The notes below the pieces were generated by a model. It worked only from the letters and a program-made list of their open reading frames with translations. It was not told the origin of the DNA and did not search any database. A stretch of DNA of 5,902 nucleotides from Chryseobacterium sp. UBA6632 (GTDB lineage: Bacteria > Bacteroidota > Bacteroidia > Flavobacteriales > Weeksellaceae), in NCBI GenBank assembly GCA_002455915.1, contig DKLU01000423.1, positions 1 through 5,902 of the forward strand. Direction: 5' to 3'. Positions 1 through 5,902 of the stretch are shown here, piece after piece (the stretch's first letter is position 1; the number at the start of each line of letters is the position of its first letter). The position numbers were made by a program, and so were the translations under genes.

Positions 1-1
1 C

Positions 2-40
2 TTTTTTCTTATCTTTTATATTTTCTCTACTACTTTTGCT
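2..40 (+). other. C-terminal part of a Sec signal peptide of the large T9SS protein
   Basis: Bases 2-40 translate in frame to FFLIFYIFSTTFA, a hydrophobic core followed by small and polar residues, and the next codon is Gln. Cleavage after this Ala (TFA|Q) fits signal peptidase I and matches the Ala|Gln sites of the two downstream exported proteins. The Met and basic n-region must lie a few codons upstream of the window. This decides that the annotated start at base 71 would be wrong. Confidence 0.85.
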
Positions 41-3000
41 CAATTAGATAGAGAGCATTGGTTTGCGCCTATGGTCGACAGAACGGGAAATCCCAATCAG
101 TATCAGAAGCTTTATATGTCTACCAACCGTACAACACCCTTTCCGGTAAGCATTTATAACAATAATATATTAATCGGAACGGTAAATATCAGCAAAAATA
201 ATCCTCAGAAATTTGATGTTTTACGAGATTATATCATCACCACTCAGCAGACCGATTTATTTACTCCAACCACAAAAGGACTTTATTTGAAGGCAGAATT
301 TCCTTTTTATGCTAACCTTCGATTTTCAGTTTTCAATCACGCAGAAATCATTACTTCAAAGGGAATTCCCTCTACCGGAAAGCTATTTTATGTAGCTACA
401 GCCCCTATTACGGTCATTAATCCTATTCTGAATTTCATGACGAGTATTTTGGCTACAGAAGATAATACAACGGTTACGATTTCAAATTATAAACCTACCA
501 CTCAGTTTTCTAACGGAACCACGGGAACAACCACTCCTACGATGACGGTCACACTGAATAAAGGGCAATCCTATATTATCGATGGAGTTGGCAACCTTTC
601 CGGAAATGCAGATGGGTTTATCGGGGCTAAAATTGTTTCAAACAAAAATGTAAATATTACGAATGGTAATTTTAATGGTCAATATGCAGGAAATTTCCCT
701 TCCAGTTCAGATATTCTGATGGATCAAGCCGTTCCTGTTGACAGATTGGGAAGTGAATTTGCCTTAGTAAAAGGCAACGGAAATGTGGGAGCCAATATGG
801 AAGGCGCCATCGTCGTGGCCACTGAAGATAACACGCAGATTTATGTAAATAATGAAATTCCGCCGGTTGCGACTATTAATACGGGGCAATATTATGTAGT
901 TCCGGATAGCAAATATCAGCTACAAGGGAGCGGTCATTATAATTTATATATGAAAACTTCCAAAAATGCATACGTTTATCAGATTTTAGCGGGTGATTCA
1001 GGATCTGGAAACGAAACGGCAACGGGAGGTTTTAATTTTATTCCGGCTCTGAATTGTTATTTACCCAAGCAAATCAATGAGCTAGGTTTTATTAATGAAA
1101 ACTTTGTTCATTCCAATAATAATCCATCTGGGATTTTAAATATTCCAACCAAATTAAATTTAATCACAGAACGCGGTGCTGTTGTCACCGTAAACGGAAA
1201 TTTTCCACCAGCCAGTACAGGGCCGTTTAACATGACAGGAACCAACAATTGGGTAACTTACGGAATTCCAAATGTTACGGGAACCATTACGGTAATTTCA
1301 GATAAAGCCATTACAGCAGGAATTACCGCGGGAAGTGATGCCGTGGGCTACGGTGGTTTTTTCGCAGGATTTCCTACGCAACCTGTAATCTTAAAATCCG
1401 GAGGCGATTGTGCTCCCGGAATCGTTTTAACGATAGATCCTATTATTTACGACACGTATCAATGGTACAGAAACGGAAATATCATTCCGGGGGCTACCAA
1501 TTCTTCCATCTCCCCTGTTCAGTCGGGTTATTATACCTGCTCTGTAACCATGGGAAGTTGCGCGCCGCTGGTATCGGCACAATACAAAGTGTTGAATTGT
1601 ATGAAACAAAGTACAGCAACGTATGATGTTTGTACCGATAAAGTGATTACTCCGGCATTTACAACTTCAGCTCAAACTCCGGTTGCTTCTACAGTGGCCG
1701 TTACTGTTCAGCCAACGTTAGGTACGGCAACAGTAAACCCTACAACTGGAATCATTACGTATACAGTTACCAATCCGGGAACGGTGGGAACAGATACGTT
1801 TACTTATACTTTCTGCGGAAATGATCCTGAATTTACAGATTGTGAAACTATAACCGTAACCATTAATATTCAAGCTCTTGTTACCCAAAATGTAACGTTA
1901 TCGGCTTGTAATGTGAACGGACAAGGTACATTTAATCTCACAACGGCCAATGTCTCCACGACTATAGGAACCACTATTACCTACTACCCGACTTTACTTG
2001 ATGCTCAGAATGAAAACGCCGCTGCTTTAATTACAACTCCAAACAATTACACTGCTCCAAACGGAACCATTGTTTATGCGGTTGTAAAAAATACTTTGGG
2101 ATGTAAAACCATTGCTCAGATCACGTTGAATTTATTTAATCTTGCAGTGATTGTTCAAAACTATAATGGAGTTTTCTGTGATGATAATTTTGACGGAACA
2201 GTTACGGTAATTCTTTCCAATATCACTCCAATTGTTTTAAATAATCCGAGCTTCTTCACTAATATCAGATATTACGGAAGCTTAACGGATGCTAATGCAG
2301 GAAATACAAATACCCTTCCGAATAACTGGAGTTATACGGCAACCACTACCATTTACATTCGTGTAGATTCTCCAGATGGTTGTCCGCCGGTGGTTCAGCC
2401 ATTAACTTTCAGTATTGGGGCAAGATTACCGTTGTTAAGAACAAATGTAACGGAAACCGTTTGCGATGATGATCTTGATGCCGTAAAAGCTGTAGATTTA
2501 ATACCATTTATCACTCAGTTTACTACAGATCCTACAGTTACTTACAGCTTTTTTGATACATTATCAAACGCTCAAAATAATGTTTCGCCAATTAATAATC
2601 CGGTAAATATTTCAGGCAATCAGACGATTTATATCAGATTTGAAAAACCAAATTCCTGTCCGGAAATTGCTTCAATTACCATCAATATTAAAACTTCAAA
2701 AAAATCAGACATTTTATTTGATAAAATTATTTGTCCTAAAACCACGACTTCACTAGATGCAGGCCCCGGATTTGACGGCTATCTTTGGAGCACAGGAGCA
2801 ACTTCACCATCGATTAATAATGTTGGTGTAGGAAGTTATTGGGTAGATCTTACCTTCAATGGATGTGTTTACAGACAACATGTAAATATTACAGAATCTT
2901 CGCTTCCCGTGATCTCTTTAATTGACATCAACGGAACAACCGTTACCATTGGTGTAAGCGGCGGAACTCCTCCTTATCAGTATTCTTTGGATGGGGTGAG

Positions 3001-3382
3001 CTGGCAAAGTACAAACGTTTTCACGAATGTTCCAAGAGGTGTTCACACGATATTTGTAAGAGATTCTCAGAATTGTGAGGATATTAAAAGAGATTTCACC
3101 ATCATTAATTTAATTAATGCCATTACGCCGAATCTTGATGGTTCTAATGATTCTATCGACTACTCACAACTCATGACAAAAGAAAATCTTGAATTCAGAA
3201 TTTTTGACCGTTATGGTGCTGAAGTTTTCCGCGGCACTCCTGCCAATAATTTCAAATGGGACGGAAACATCAAAGACAGACCTGTGAACACGGCAACATA
3301 TTGGTATTTCATCAGTTTCAGTGAATTTGGTTCGCCTACCAAAGTAAAATACACCAGCTGGCTTCTTATTAAAAACAGATAA
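2..3382 (+). CDS. Large T9SS type B (gliding-motility-associated C-terminal domain) secreted protein, 5' partial
   Basis: The frame is open from base 2, giving 1126 visible residues; the start codon lies upstream. The Met at base 71 is not the start, because the 23 codons before it encode the end of a signal peptide (hydrophobic run, then TTFA|Q) and the mature N-terminus QLDREHWFAPM. Residues below are numbered from base 2. About 40-460 is a beta-rich region resembling IgGFc-binding-type domains, with ATEDNT occurring twice (151-156, 273-278) and a MDQAVPVDRLGSEF segment. About 470-530 is Ig-like (YQWYRNG, then SGYYTC). About 540-622 resembles Big_9/cadherin-like domains (GTDTFTYTFCG). Three Cys-containing repeats cover about 625-896, an Ig/PKD-like module (GYLWSTGATSPSI) about 900-965, and a SprB-like repeat (GVSGGTPPYQYSLDG) about 970-1035. 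The type B T9SS sorting domain forms the end. Known for the family: Sec export, then T9SS passage across the outer membrane. Inferred: surface or released adhesin; ligand unknown. No frameshift is seen. Confidence 0.93.
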   Translation, partial: FFLIFYIFSTTFAQLDREHWFAPMVDRTGNPNQYQKLYMSTNRTTPFPVSIYNNNILIGTVNISKNNPQKFDVLRDYIITTQQTDLFTPTTKGLYLKAEFPFYANLRFSVFNHAEIITSKGIPSTGKLFYVATAPITVINPILNFMTSILATEDNTTVTISNYKPTTQFSNGTTGTTTPTMTVTLNKGQSYIIDGVGNLSGNADGFIGAKIVSNKNVNITNGNFNGQYAGNFPSSSDILMDQAVPVDRLGSEFALVKGNGNVGANMEGAIVVATEDNTQIYVNNEIPPVATINTGQYYVVPDSKYQLQGSGHYNLYMKTSKNAYVYQILAGDSGSGNETATGGFNFIPALNCYLPKQINELGFINENFVHSNNNPSGILNIPTKLNLITERGAVVTVNGNFPPASTGPFNMTGTNNWVTYGIPNVTGTITVISDKAITAGITAGSDAVGYGGFFAGFPTQPVILKSGGDCAPGIVLTIDPIIYDTYQWYRNGNIIPGATNSSISPVQSGYYTCSVTMGSCAPLVSAQYKVLNCMKQSTATYDVCTDKVITPAFTTSAQTPVASTVAVTVQPTLGTATVNPTTGIITYTVTNPGTVGTDTFTYTFCGNDPEFTDCETITVTINIQALVTQNVTLSACNVNGQGTFNLTTANVSTTIGTTITYYPTLLDAQNENAAALITTPNNYTAPNGTIVYAVVKNTLGCKTIAQITLNLFNLAVIVQNYNGVFCDDNFDGTVTVILSNITPIVLNNPSFFTNIRYYGSLTDANAGNTNTLPNNWSYTATTTIYIRVDSPDGCPPVVQPLTFSIGARLPLLRTNVTETVCDDDLDAVKAVDLIPFITQFTTDPTVTYSFFDTLSNAQNNVSPINNPVNISGNQTIYIRFEKPNSCPEIASITINIKTSKKSDILFDKIICPKTTTSLDAGPGFDGYLWSTGATSPSINNVGVGSYWVDLTFNGCVYRQHVNITESSLPVISLIDINGTTVTIGVSGGTPPYQYSLDGVSWQSTNVFTNVPRGVHTIFVRDSQNCEDIKRDFTIINLINAITPNLDGSNDSIDYSQLMTKENLEFRIFDRYGAEVFRGTPANNFKWDGNIKDRPVNTATYWYFISFSEFGSPTKVKYTSWLLIKNR
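1874..2689 (+). repeat. Three tandem ~90-residue Cys-containing repeats within the large T9SS protein
   Basis: Three diverged protein-level repeats lie at about 1874-2134, 2144-2416 and 2429-2689. Each starts with a strand leading to a Cys (LSACNVNGQG, GVFCDDNFDG, ETVCDDDLDA). Each has a mid-repeat motif with aromatic residues and an Ala-Gln/Asn pair (YYPTLLDAQNE, RYYGSLTDANAG, YSFFDTLSNAQNN). Each ends in a strand plus a second Cys (TIVYAVVKNTLGC, TIYIRVDSPDGC, TIYIRFEKPNSC). The two Cys per repeat could form a disulphide in the exported protein. Divergence at DNA level is high, so these are old duplications, not recombining repeats. Such modules are common in flavobacterial T9SS type B proteins and probably act as spacer stalks. 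Confidence 0.75.
3113..3379 (+). other. Type B T9SS C-terminal sorting domain (gliding motility-associated, CHU_C type)
   Basis: The last 89 residues read NAITPNLDGSNDSIDYS, then LEFRIFDRYGAEVFRG, FKWDGNI, RPVNTATYWYFISF and finally TSWLLIKNR. This matches the layout of the TIGR04131/CHU_C domain: a TPNxDGxND loop, a (I)FDRYGxxVF strand, a WDG turn, a G/ATYWYxI strand and a final hydrophobic strand with a basic end. In this family the domain directs T9SS secretion. The usual NGDGxND loop reads NLDGSND here, a mild deviation. The protein should need a functional T9SS encoded elsewhere in the genome. Confidence 0.92.
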
Positions 3383-3528
3383 TAAAATGCCTTCAACAAT
3401 ATTATTTTCATAGATTTTATATTTAAAATGAAAGCTTATAACATTCCTTAACAGTTTACTATAAAAGTTTAATATAACTTTAACCACTTTTCACTAATTA
3501 ATTAGGTATAAATTGATAGATTTCTGTG

Positions 3529-3536
3529 TAATTTTG
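3529..3536 (+). promoter_or_regulatory. Candidate Bacteroidota -7 box (TAATTTTG) upstream of the 3548 gene
   Basis: TAATTTTG is an exact match to the TAnnTTTG -7 consensus of the flavobacterial housekeeping sigma factor, 11 bases before the start codon. Transcription would begin only a few bases before the ATG, giving a very short or absent leader. No good TTG-type -33 element lies 17-23 bases upstream. A weaker alternative is TAACTTTA (3475-3482), with GTTT at 3454-3457 in front of it. The rest of the 165-base gap from 3383 is AT-rich and holds no gene. Confidence 0.4.
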
Positions 3537-3547
3537 CCTCATTATAT

Positions 3548-4336
3548 ATGAATAAACTTATTACTCTACTGCTATTGACTTTTTTGGTAAAAGTGAATGC
3601 ACAATTATACTCCGGAGAAGTATTCTTAAGAGATAATTCCGTTTTGTACCTTAATCAGGTATATGTTACCAATCTTAATACCCAGAGAACCGTTCTTACA
3701 GATTACAACGGGGATTTTAATATTCAGGCAAATCCGGGAGACGTTATTCGTTTTACCTCTATTGTTACGGAAAGAAAAGACGTAAAACTAACCCCACAAA
3801 TGCTAGGCAACCGAAATTTTATCGAGCTTAAAATTGCCTATCACGATATTCAGGAAGTGGTAATCAGCAGATTCAAACCTACCGGAAATTTACGATATGA
3901 CGTAAACGCTTTACGAAAAGAAGACAAAGCATTAGCAATTAAAAAAGTAATCGGCTTGCCAGAACCTAAAGGAGATGGAAATCCGCCAGAGTTGCCTGTT
4001 GCCGGGCTTCGGGATGGTGGTCTTACTTTCAGTTTAGAAAGCATTTACGATATTCTTTCAGGAGAAAGAAAGAAAAAGCAACGTTATATTGCCTACGAGA
4101 AAATGAACAGCTCTATTACTCAGATTAAAAACTATATGGGTAAAGATTACTTCACAAGATTCAAAATTCCTGAAAATTTAATTGATAATTTCCTACAGTT
4201 CGTTTATACTTCAGAAAATATTGAGCCTTATATTATGGCTGGCAATTTCGAAGCTGTAAAAATCCCCATCGAAAAATACTTACCGATTTACCAGAGAAGA
4301 TTGAGAAACTCTCACCTTCAGGACGTCGTAAGATAA
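3548..4336 (+). CDS. Exported protein with carboxypeptidase-regulatory-like N-terminal domain, function unknown
   Basis: This is a 262-residue protein. Residues 1-18 form a Sec signal peptide (MNKLITLLLLTFLVKVNA) with cleavage before Gln19, which supports this ATG; there is no lipobox Cys, so it is not a lipoprotein. Residues about 20-107 look like a CarboxypepD_reg/CNA-B-like beta-sandwich: GEVFLRDNSVLYLNQVYVTN, then TDYNGDFNI, GDVIRFTSI and a closing strand QEVVIS. The same fold often heads TonB-dependent transporters, but the plug and barrel are absent, and the protein is far too short to be one. Residues 112-262 are charged and mostly helical, with a Pro/Gly-rich stretch (137-156), a basic GERKKKQRY segment (172-180), and aromatic-rich PENLIDNFLQFVY (208-220). 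I do not recognise this part. Inferred location is the periplasm or the inner face of the outer membrane. It lies 165 bases after the T9SS gene and is closed by its own terminator, so it is probably monocistronic. Function remains unknown. Confidence 0.9.
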   Translation: MNKLITLLLLTFLVKVNAQLYSGEVFLRDNSVLYLNQVYVTNLNTQRTVLTDYNGDFNIQANPGDVIRFTSIVTERKDVKLTPQMLGNRNFIELKIAYHDIQEVVISRFKPTGNLRYDVNALRKEDKALAIKKVIGLPEPKGDGNPPELPVAGLRDGGLTFSLESIYDILSGERKKKQRYIAYEKMNSSITQIKNYMGKDYFTRFKIPENLIDNFLQFVYTSENIEPYIMAGNFEAVKIPIEKYLPIYQRRLRNSHLQDVVR

Positions 4337-4354
4337 TATACTAATCTTGTTAAT

Positions 4355-4394
4355 AAAATGTGCATTATAAAATTTTTATAGTGCACATTTTTTT
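4355..4394 (+). terminator. Intrinsic terminator after the 3548-4336 gene
   Basis: A long inverted repeat begins 18 bases after the stop codon. AAAATGTGCA (4355-4364) pairs with TGCACATTTT (4382-4391). Inside it, T4365-G4381 can wobble-pair and TATAAAA (4366-4372) faces TTTTATA (4374-4380). A run of T continues to 4394. The stem plus T-tract fits a Rho-independent terminator for the + strand. The AAAA at the foot of the left arm could give weak termination in the other direction, but no gene enters from that side within the window. Confidence 0.85.
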
Positions 4395-4513
4395 ATCTTC
4401 TAAAAATATCCTTACATTTATCTCACAAAGCGGTGTCAAAAATAAAAATTTTATTCTTCCGTTTATAAATTAATCACTAATAACCAATGCCAAATTAAGA
4501 TCACCAAACCTTA

Positions 4514-4526
4514 ACTAAATATTAGT
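4514..4526. repeat. Short perfect inverted repeat just before the 4531 start codon
   Basis: ACTAA and TTAGT flank a central ATA (4514-4518, 4519-4521, 4522-4526), ending four bases before the ATG at 4531. It could be an operator half-site pair or a small mRNA hairpin over the ribosome-binding region, but such AT-rich palindromes arise easily by chance here. The remaining 4395-4513 stretch is AT-rich, with no clear TAnnTTTG box; the nearest is TACATTTA at 4413-4420. Confidence 0.3.
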
Positions 4527-4530
4527 GTGA

Positions 4531-5307
4531 ATGAAAAAATTACTTTTACTCTTTAGTACAGCGTTATTCGTCAGTCTCTCGGCACAATCGAGAGGGAAAG
4601 ATTACAGCAATATCCTTAAAAGTAAAAATATTTACGAAATCAATGCTTTTCTTAGAGATGCCCATCCGGATGACCCCAGAAGATCTGTCTTGAAACCGAG
4701 AGTGATGGATATGATGAAGGATTATATTAAAAATGCACCTCCCGGAGATACAAAAGTAAGACAAATGCAGGATTGGCTTGCTATGTTGAAACGAAGACCG
4801 TCTACCAAAATTTCATTTGATGAAATGAATGCTATTATTAAGCAAAAACAAATTCTAAAATATCAGAAAGAATTACAGGTTGGGCAATCTGCCATTGTAT
4901 ATACGCCAAGCGCTTCGCAAAACGTATATGCTGCAACGCCTACGGTTACAAATGCAGTGATAGCCGATACCGAAGCCTCAGAATTTAATATGCTGATGGG
5001 AGAAAACCCTGTGGAACACAAGAATAAAACGGTAAAAATATTAAACTCTCTTTTTGATAACGACCCCAACGCGAAAGAATGTATTGTGATGATCGAAAAC
5101 AAATCTGACTGCAATATTATCGTCAGAATGGAAGGCATCGGAACCACCAAATACAGACTTCCCATTCCCGCACATAGTGATAATGCGATTGTCATTCAGA
5201 AAGGAGATTATCTTTTCACCAGCATTGTTTGCGGATCGCAATATGCTTCACAGAAAACAATTCAGAAACCTTTGATCGTGGCATTAGGAAGTTCTTATAA
5301 AAAATAA
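4531..5307 (+). CDS. Exported conserved-looking protein of unknown function (possibly DUF6759 family)
   Basis: This is a 258-residue protein. The start is well fixed, because an in-frame TGA (4528-4530) directly precedes the ATG and a signal peptide follows at once (MKKLLLLFSTALFVSLSA, cleavage before Gln19, no lipobox Cys). Residues about 22-115 are predicted helical and rich in charge and Met, including a DAHPDDPRRSVLKPRVMDMM segment (43-62) and DWLAMLKRR (81-89). About 116-148 is a Ser/Thr/Ala-rich linker. Residues about 149-255 form a compact C-terminal domain: EFNMLMGENPVEHKNKTVKI, LNSLFDNDP, KECIVMIENKSDCNIIVRM, then KYRLPIPAHSDNAIVIQKGDY and SIVCGSQYASQK. Its three cysteines are C184, C194 and C234, two of which could form a disulphide. 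I recall similar proteins in Chryseobacterium filed as DUF6759, but this is memory, not a search. No catalytic motif is visible. Likely periplasmic or surface-exposed, and transcribed alone between two terminators. Confidence 0.88.
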   Translation: MKKLLLLFSTALFVSLSAQSRGKDYSNILKSKNIYEINAFLRDAHPDDPRRSVLKPRVMDMMKDYIKNAPPGDTKVRQMQDWLAMLKRRPSTKISFDEMNAIIKQKQILKYQKELQVGQSAIVYTPSASQNVYAATPTVTNAVIADTEASEFNMLMGENPVEHKNKTVKILNSLFDNDPNAKECIVMIENKSDCNIIVRMEGIGTTKYRLPIPAHSDNAIVIQKGDYLFTSIVCGSQYASQKTIQKPLIVALGSSYKK

Positions 5308-5337
5308 AAATTTAGATTTTTATCTGAAAATAATCAT

Positions 5338-5386
5338 TCATACTGTTTTTTAAGCCCAAAAGCAGTATGATTTCCTCTATTTTTTG
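5338..5386 (+). terminator. Hairpin terminator after the 4531-5307 gene
   Basis: TCATACTG (5338-5345) pairs with CAGTATGA (5363-5370). The stem is extended inward by a T-G wobble (5346 with 5362) and four T-A pairs (5347-5350 with 5358-5361), giving about 13 pairs around a 7-base loop (5351-5357). The downstream tail is pyrimidine-rich (TTTCCTC, then TATTTTTTG to 5386) rather than an immediate pure T-run. It lies 30 bases after the stop and separates this gene from trmB. A weaker all-AT hairpin (5304-5323) overlaps the stop codon. Confidence 0.7.
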
Positions 5387-5387
5387 C

Positions 5388-5395
5388 TATTTTTG
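5388..5395 (+). promoter_or_regulatory. Candidate Bacteroidota -7 box (TATTTTTG) for trmB
   Basis: TATTTTTG matches TAnnTTTG exactly and lies 20 bases before the trmB start codon, just downstream of the preceding gene's terminator, where a new promoter would be expected. The expected -33 region (ending about 5364-5370) falls in the right arm of the terminator stem and has no clear TTG. The local sequence is very T-rich, so a chance match is possible. Confidence 0.4.
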
Positions 5396-5415
5396 CAAGA
5401 TTTTATTTTTTAATC

Positions 5416-5902
5416 ATGGGCAAGAATAAATTAGCAAGATTCGCTGAAAACAAAATATTAACAAACGTAATTCAACCAACAAGAGACGAAGCTTTAAATG
5501 GTTTCGCACTAAAAGGAAATTGGAGAAAAGATTTCTTTAAAAATGATAATCCAATTGTTCTTGAATTAGGTTGTGGAAAAGGAGAATATTCTGTAGGGCT
5601 TGCAAAAACTTTCCCTGAGAAAAATTTTATCGGAATTGATATTAAAGGAGCAAGATTCTGGTTCGGCGCTAAAGAAGCGGTTGAAAACGGGATGAATAAT
5701 GTGGCTTTTTTAAGATCTCAAATTGAATTGGTTGAATATTATTTCGCTGAAAACGAAGTAGATGAAATCTGGATTACTTTCCCGGATCCTCAGATAAAGT
5801 ACAGACGTACAAAGCATAGATTAACGCATCCTGATTTTTTAGAGAGATATAAAAAATTTCTTAAACCGGGGGGAATTGTGCATTTAAAAACCGATTCAGA
5901 AT
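5416..5902 (+). CDS. trmB: tRNA (guanine-46-N7)-methyltransferase TrmB, 3' partial
   Basis: The frame is open from ATG 5416 to the window end, giving 162 residues of a protein that is usually about 220-240 long, so roughly the last quarter is missing. TrmB methylates N7 of G46 in the tRNA variable loop using S-adenosylmethionine, in the cytoplasm. Visible are the typical flavobacterial N-terminus ([13 protein letters not shown]), the SAM-binding motif [12 protein letters not shown] (49-59), the acidic strand end [12 protein letters not shown] (71-82), the family signature [19 protein letters not shown] (121-139) with the substrate-binding Asp-Pro, and [11 protein letters not shown] (150-160). 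Enterobacterial TrmB has Trp after PDP where this has Gln126; as I recall, this is normal in Bacteroidota. There is no signal peptide, and no Shine-Dalgarno sequence before the start. It is a housekeeping gene unrelated to the exported proteins upstream and separated from them by a terminator. Confidence 0.97.
   Translation, partial: MGKNKLARFAENKILTNVIQPTRDEALNGFALKGNWRKDFFKNDNPIVLELGCGKGEYSVGLAKTFPEKNFIGIDIKGARFWFGAKEAVENGMNNVAFLRSQIELVEYYFAENEVDEIWITFPDPQIKYRRTKHRLTHPDFLERYKKFLKPGGIVHLKTDSE

Noticed and set aside
1408..1626. 72-codon + strand frame inside the T9SS gene
   Set aside because: It is an alternative frame over the Ig-like domain, with no start signal and no plausible protein character.
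1874..2689. Recent DNA duplication or assembly artefact in the tandem repeats
   Set aside because: The similarity is visible only at protein level; the DNA copies are too diverged for a recent duplication or collapse.
3405..3433. AT-rich nested inverted repeat (ATTTTA-TATT-TAAAAT with flanking TTTC/GAAA) after the T9SS gene
   Set aside because: The core stem is only six A-T pairs, the outer pairs need a bulge, and no T-run follows, so it is not a convincing terminator.
3164..3487. 107-codon open frame on the minus strand overlapping the end of the T9SS gene
   Set aside because: It lies mostly antisense to the well-supported sorting domain, shows no recognisable domain and has no promoter or start context; it is a shadow frame.
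4413..4420. TACATTTA as a -7 box for the 4531 gene
   Set aside because: It misses the final G of TAnnTTTG, lies about 110 bases upstream and has no clear -33 partner.
4441..4455. AATAAAA-A-TTTTATT palindrome
   Set aside because: It is purely A/T in an A/T-rich spacer and too close to chance expectation to call as an operator or hairpin.
4863..5195. 110-codon open frame on the minus strand within the 4531-5307 gene
   Set aside because: It is antisense to a gene with a clear signal peptide and domain layout, and its translation shows no family features.

Overview
The window looks like chromosomal DNA from a member of the Bacteroidota, most likely a Chryseobacterium-type Flavobacteriia. Four things point there: AT-rich intergenic DNA with no Shine-Dalgarno sequences, signal peptides that cleave at Ala|Gln, a C-terminal domain for the type IX secretion system (T9SS), and a TrmB whose motifs match the flavobacterial form. 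The genus is inferred from overall character, not from a marker gene. Four genes are visible, all on the + strand, and both the first and the last run off the window.

Bases 2-3382 hold most of a very large secreted protein. Its start lies upstream of the window, but the end of its signal peptide is visible. In order it has an IgGFc-binding-like beta-rich region, Ig-like domains, three roughly 90-residue Cys-containing repeats, a second Ig/PKD-like module, a SprB-like repeat and a gliding-motility-associated (type B) T9SS C-terminal domain. It is probably a cell-surface or released adhesin-like protein.

Bases 3548-4336 encode a 262-residue exported protein with an N-terminal carboxypeptidase-regulatory-like domain and an uncharacterised C-terminal half. 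A good intrinsic terminator follows it (4355-4394). Bases 4531-5307 encode a 258-residue exported protein of unknown function, with a helical N-terminal half and a conserved-looking C-terminal domain carrying three cysteines. It is followed by a second hairpin terminator (5338-5370 plus a T-rich tail). From 5416 the window enters trmB, the tRNA guanine-46 N7-methyltransferase, which is cut off after 162 residues.

The genes share an orientation, but gaps of 165, 194 and 108 bases, two terminators and two TAnnTTTG promoter-like boxes suggest mostly separate transcription units. The first three are all envelope or secreted proteins; trmB is housekeeping and its adjacency appears incidental. I see no mobile element, CRISPR array, RNA gene or phage feature, and no convincing new multi-gene system. 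The most open questions are the two uncharacterised exported proteins and what the large T9SS protein binds.
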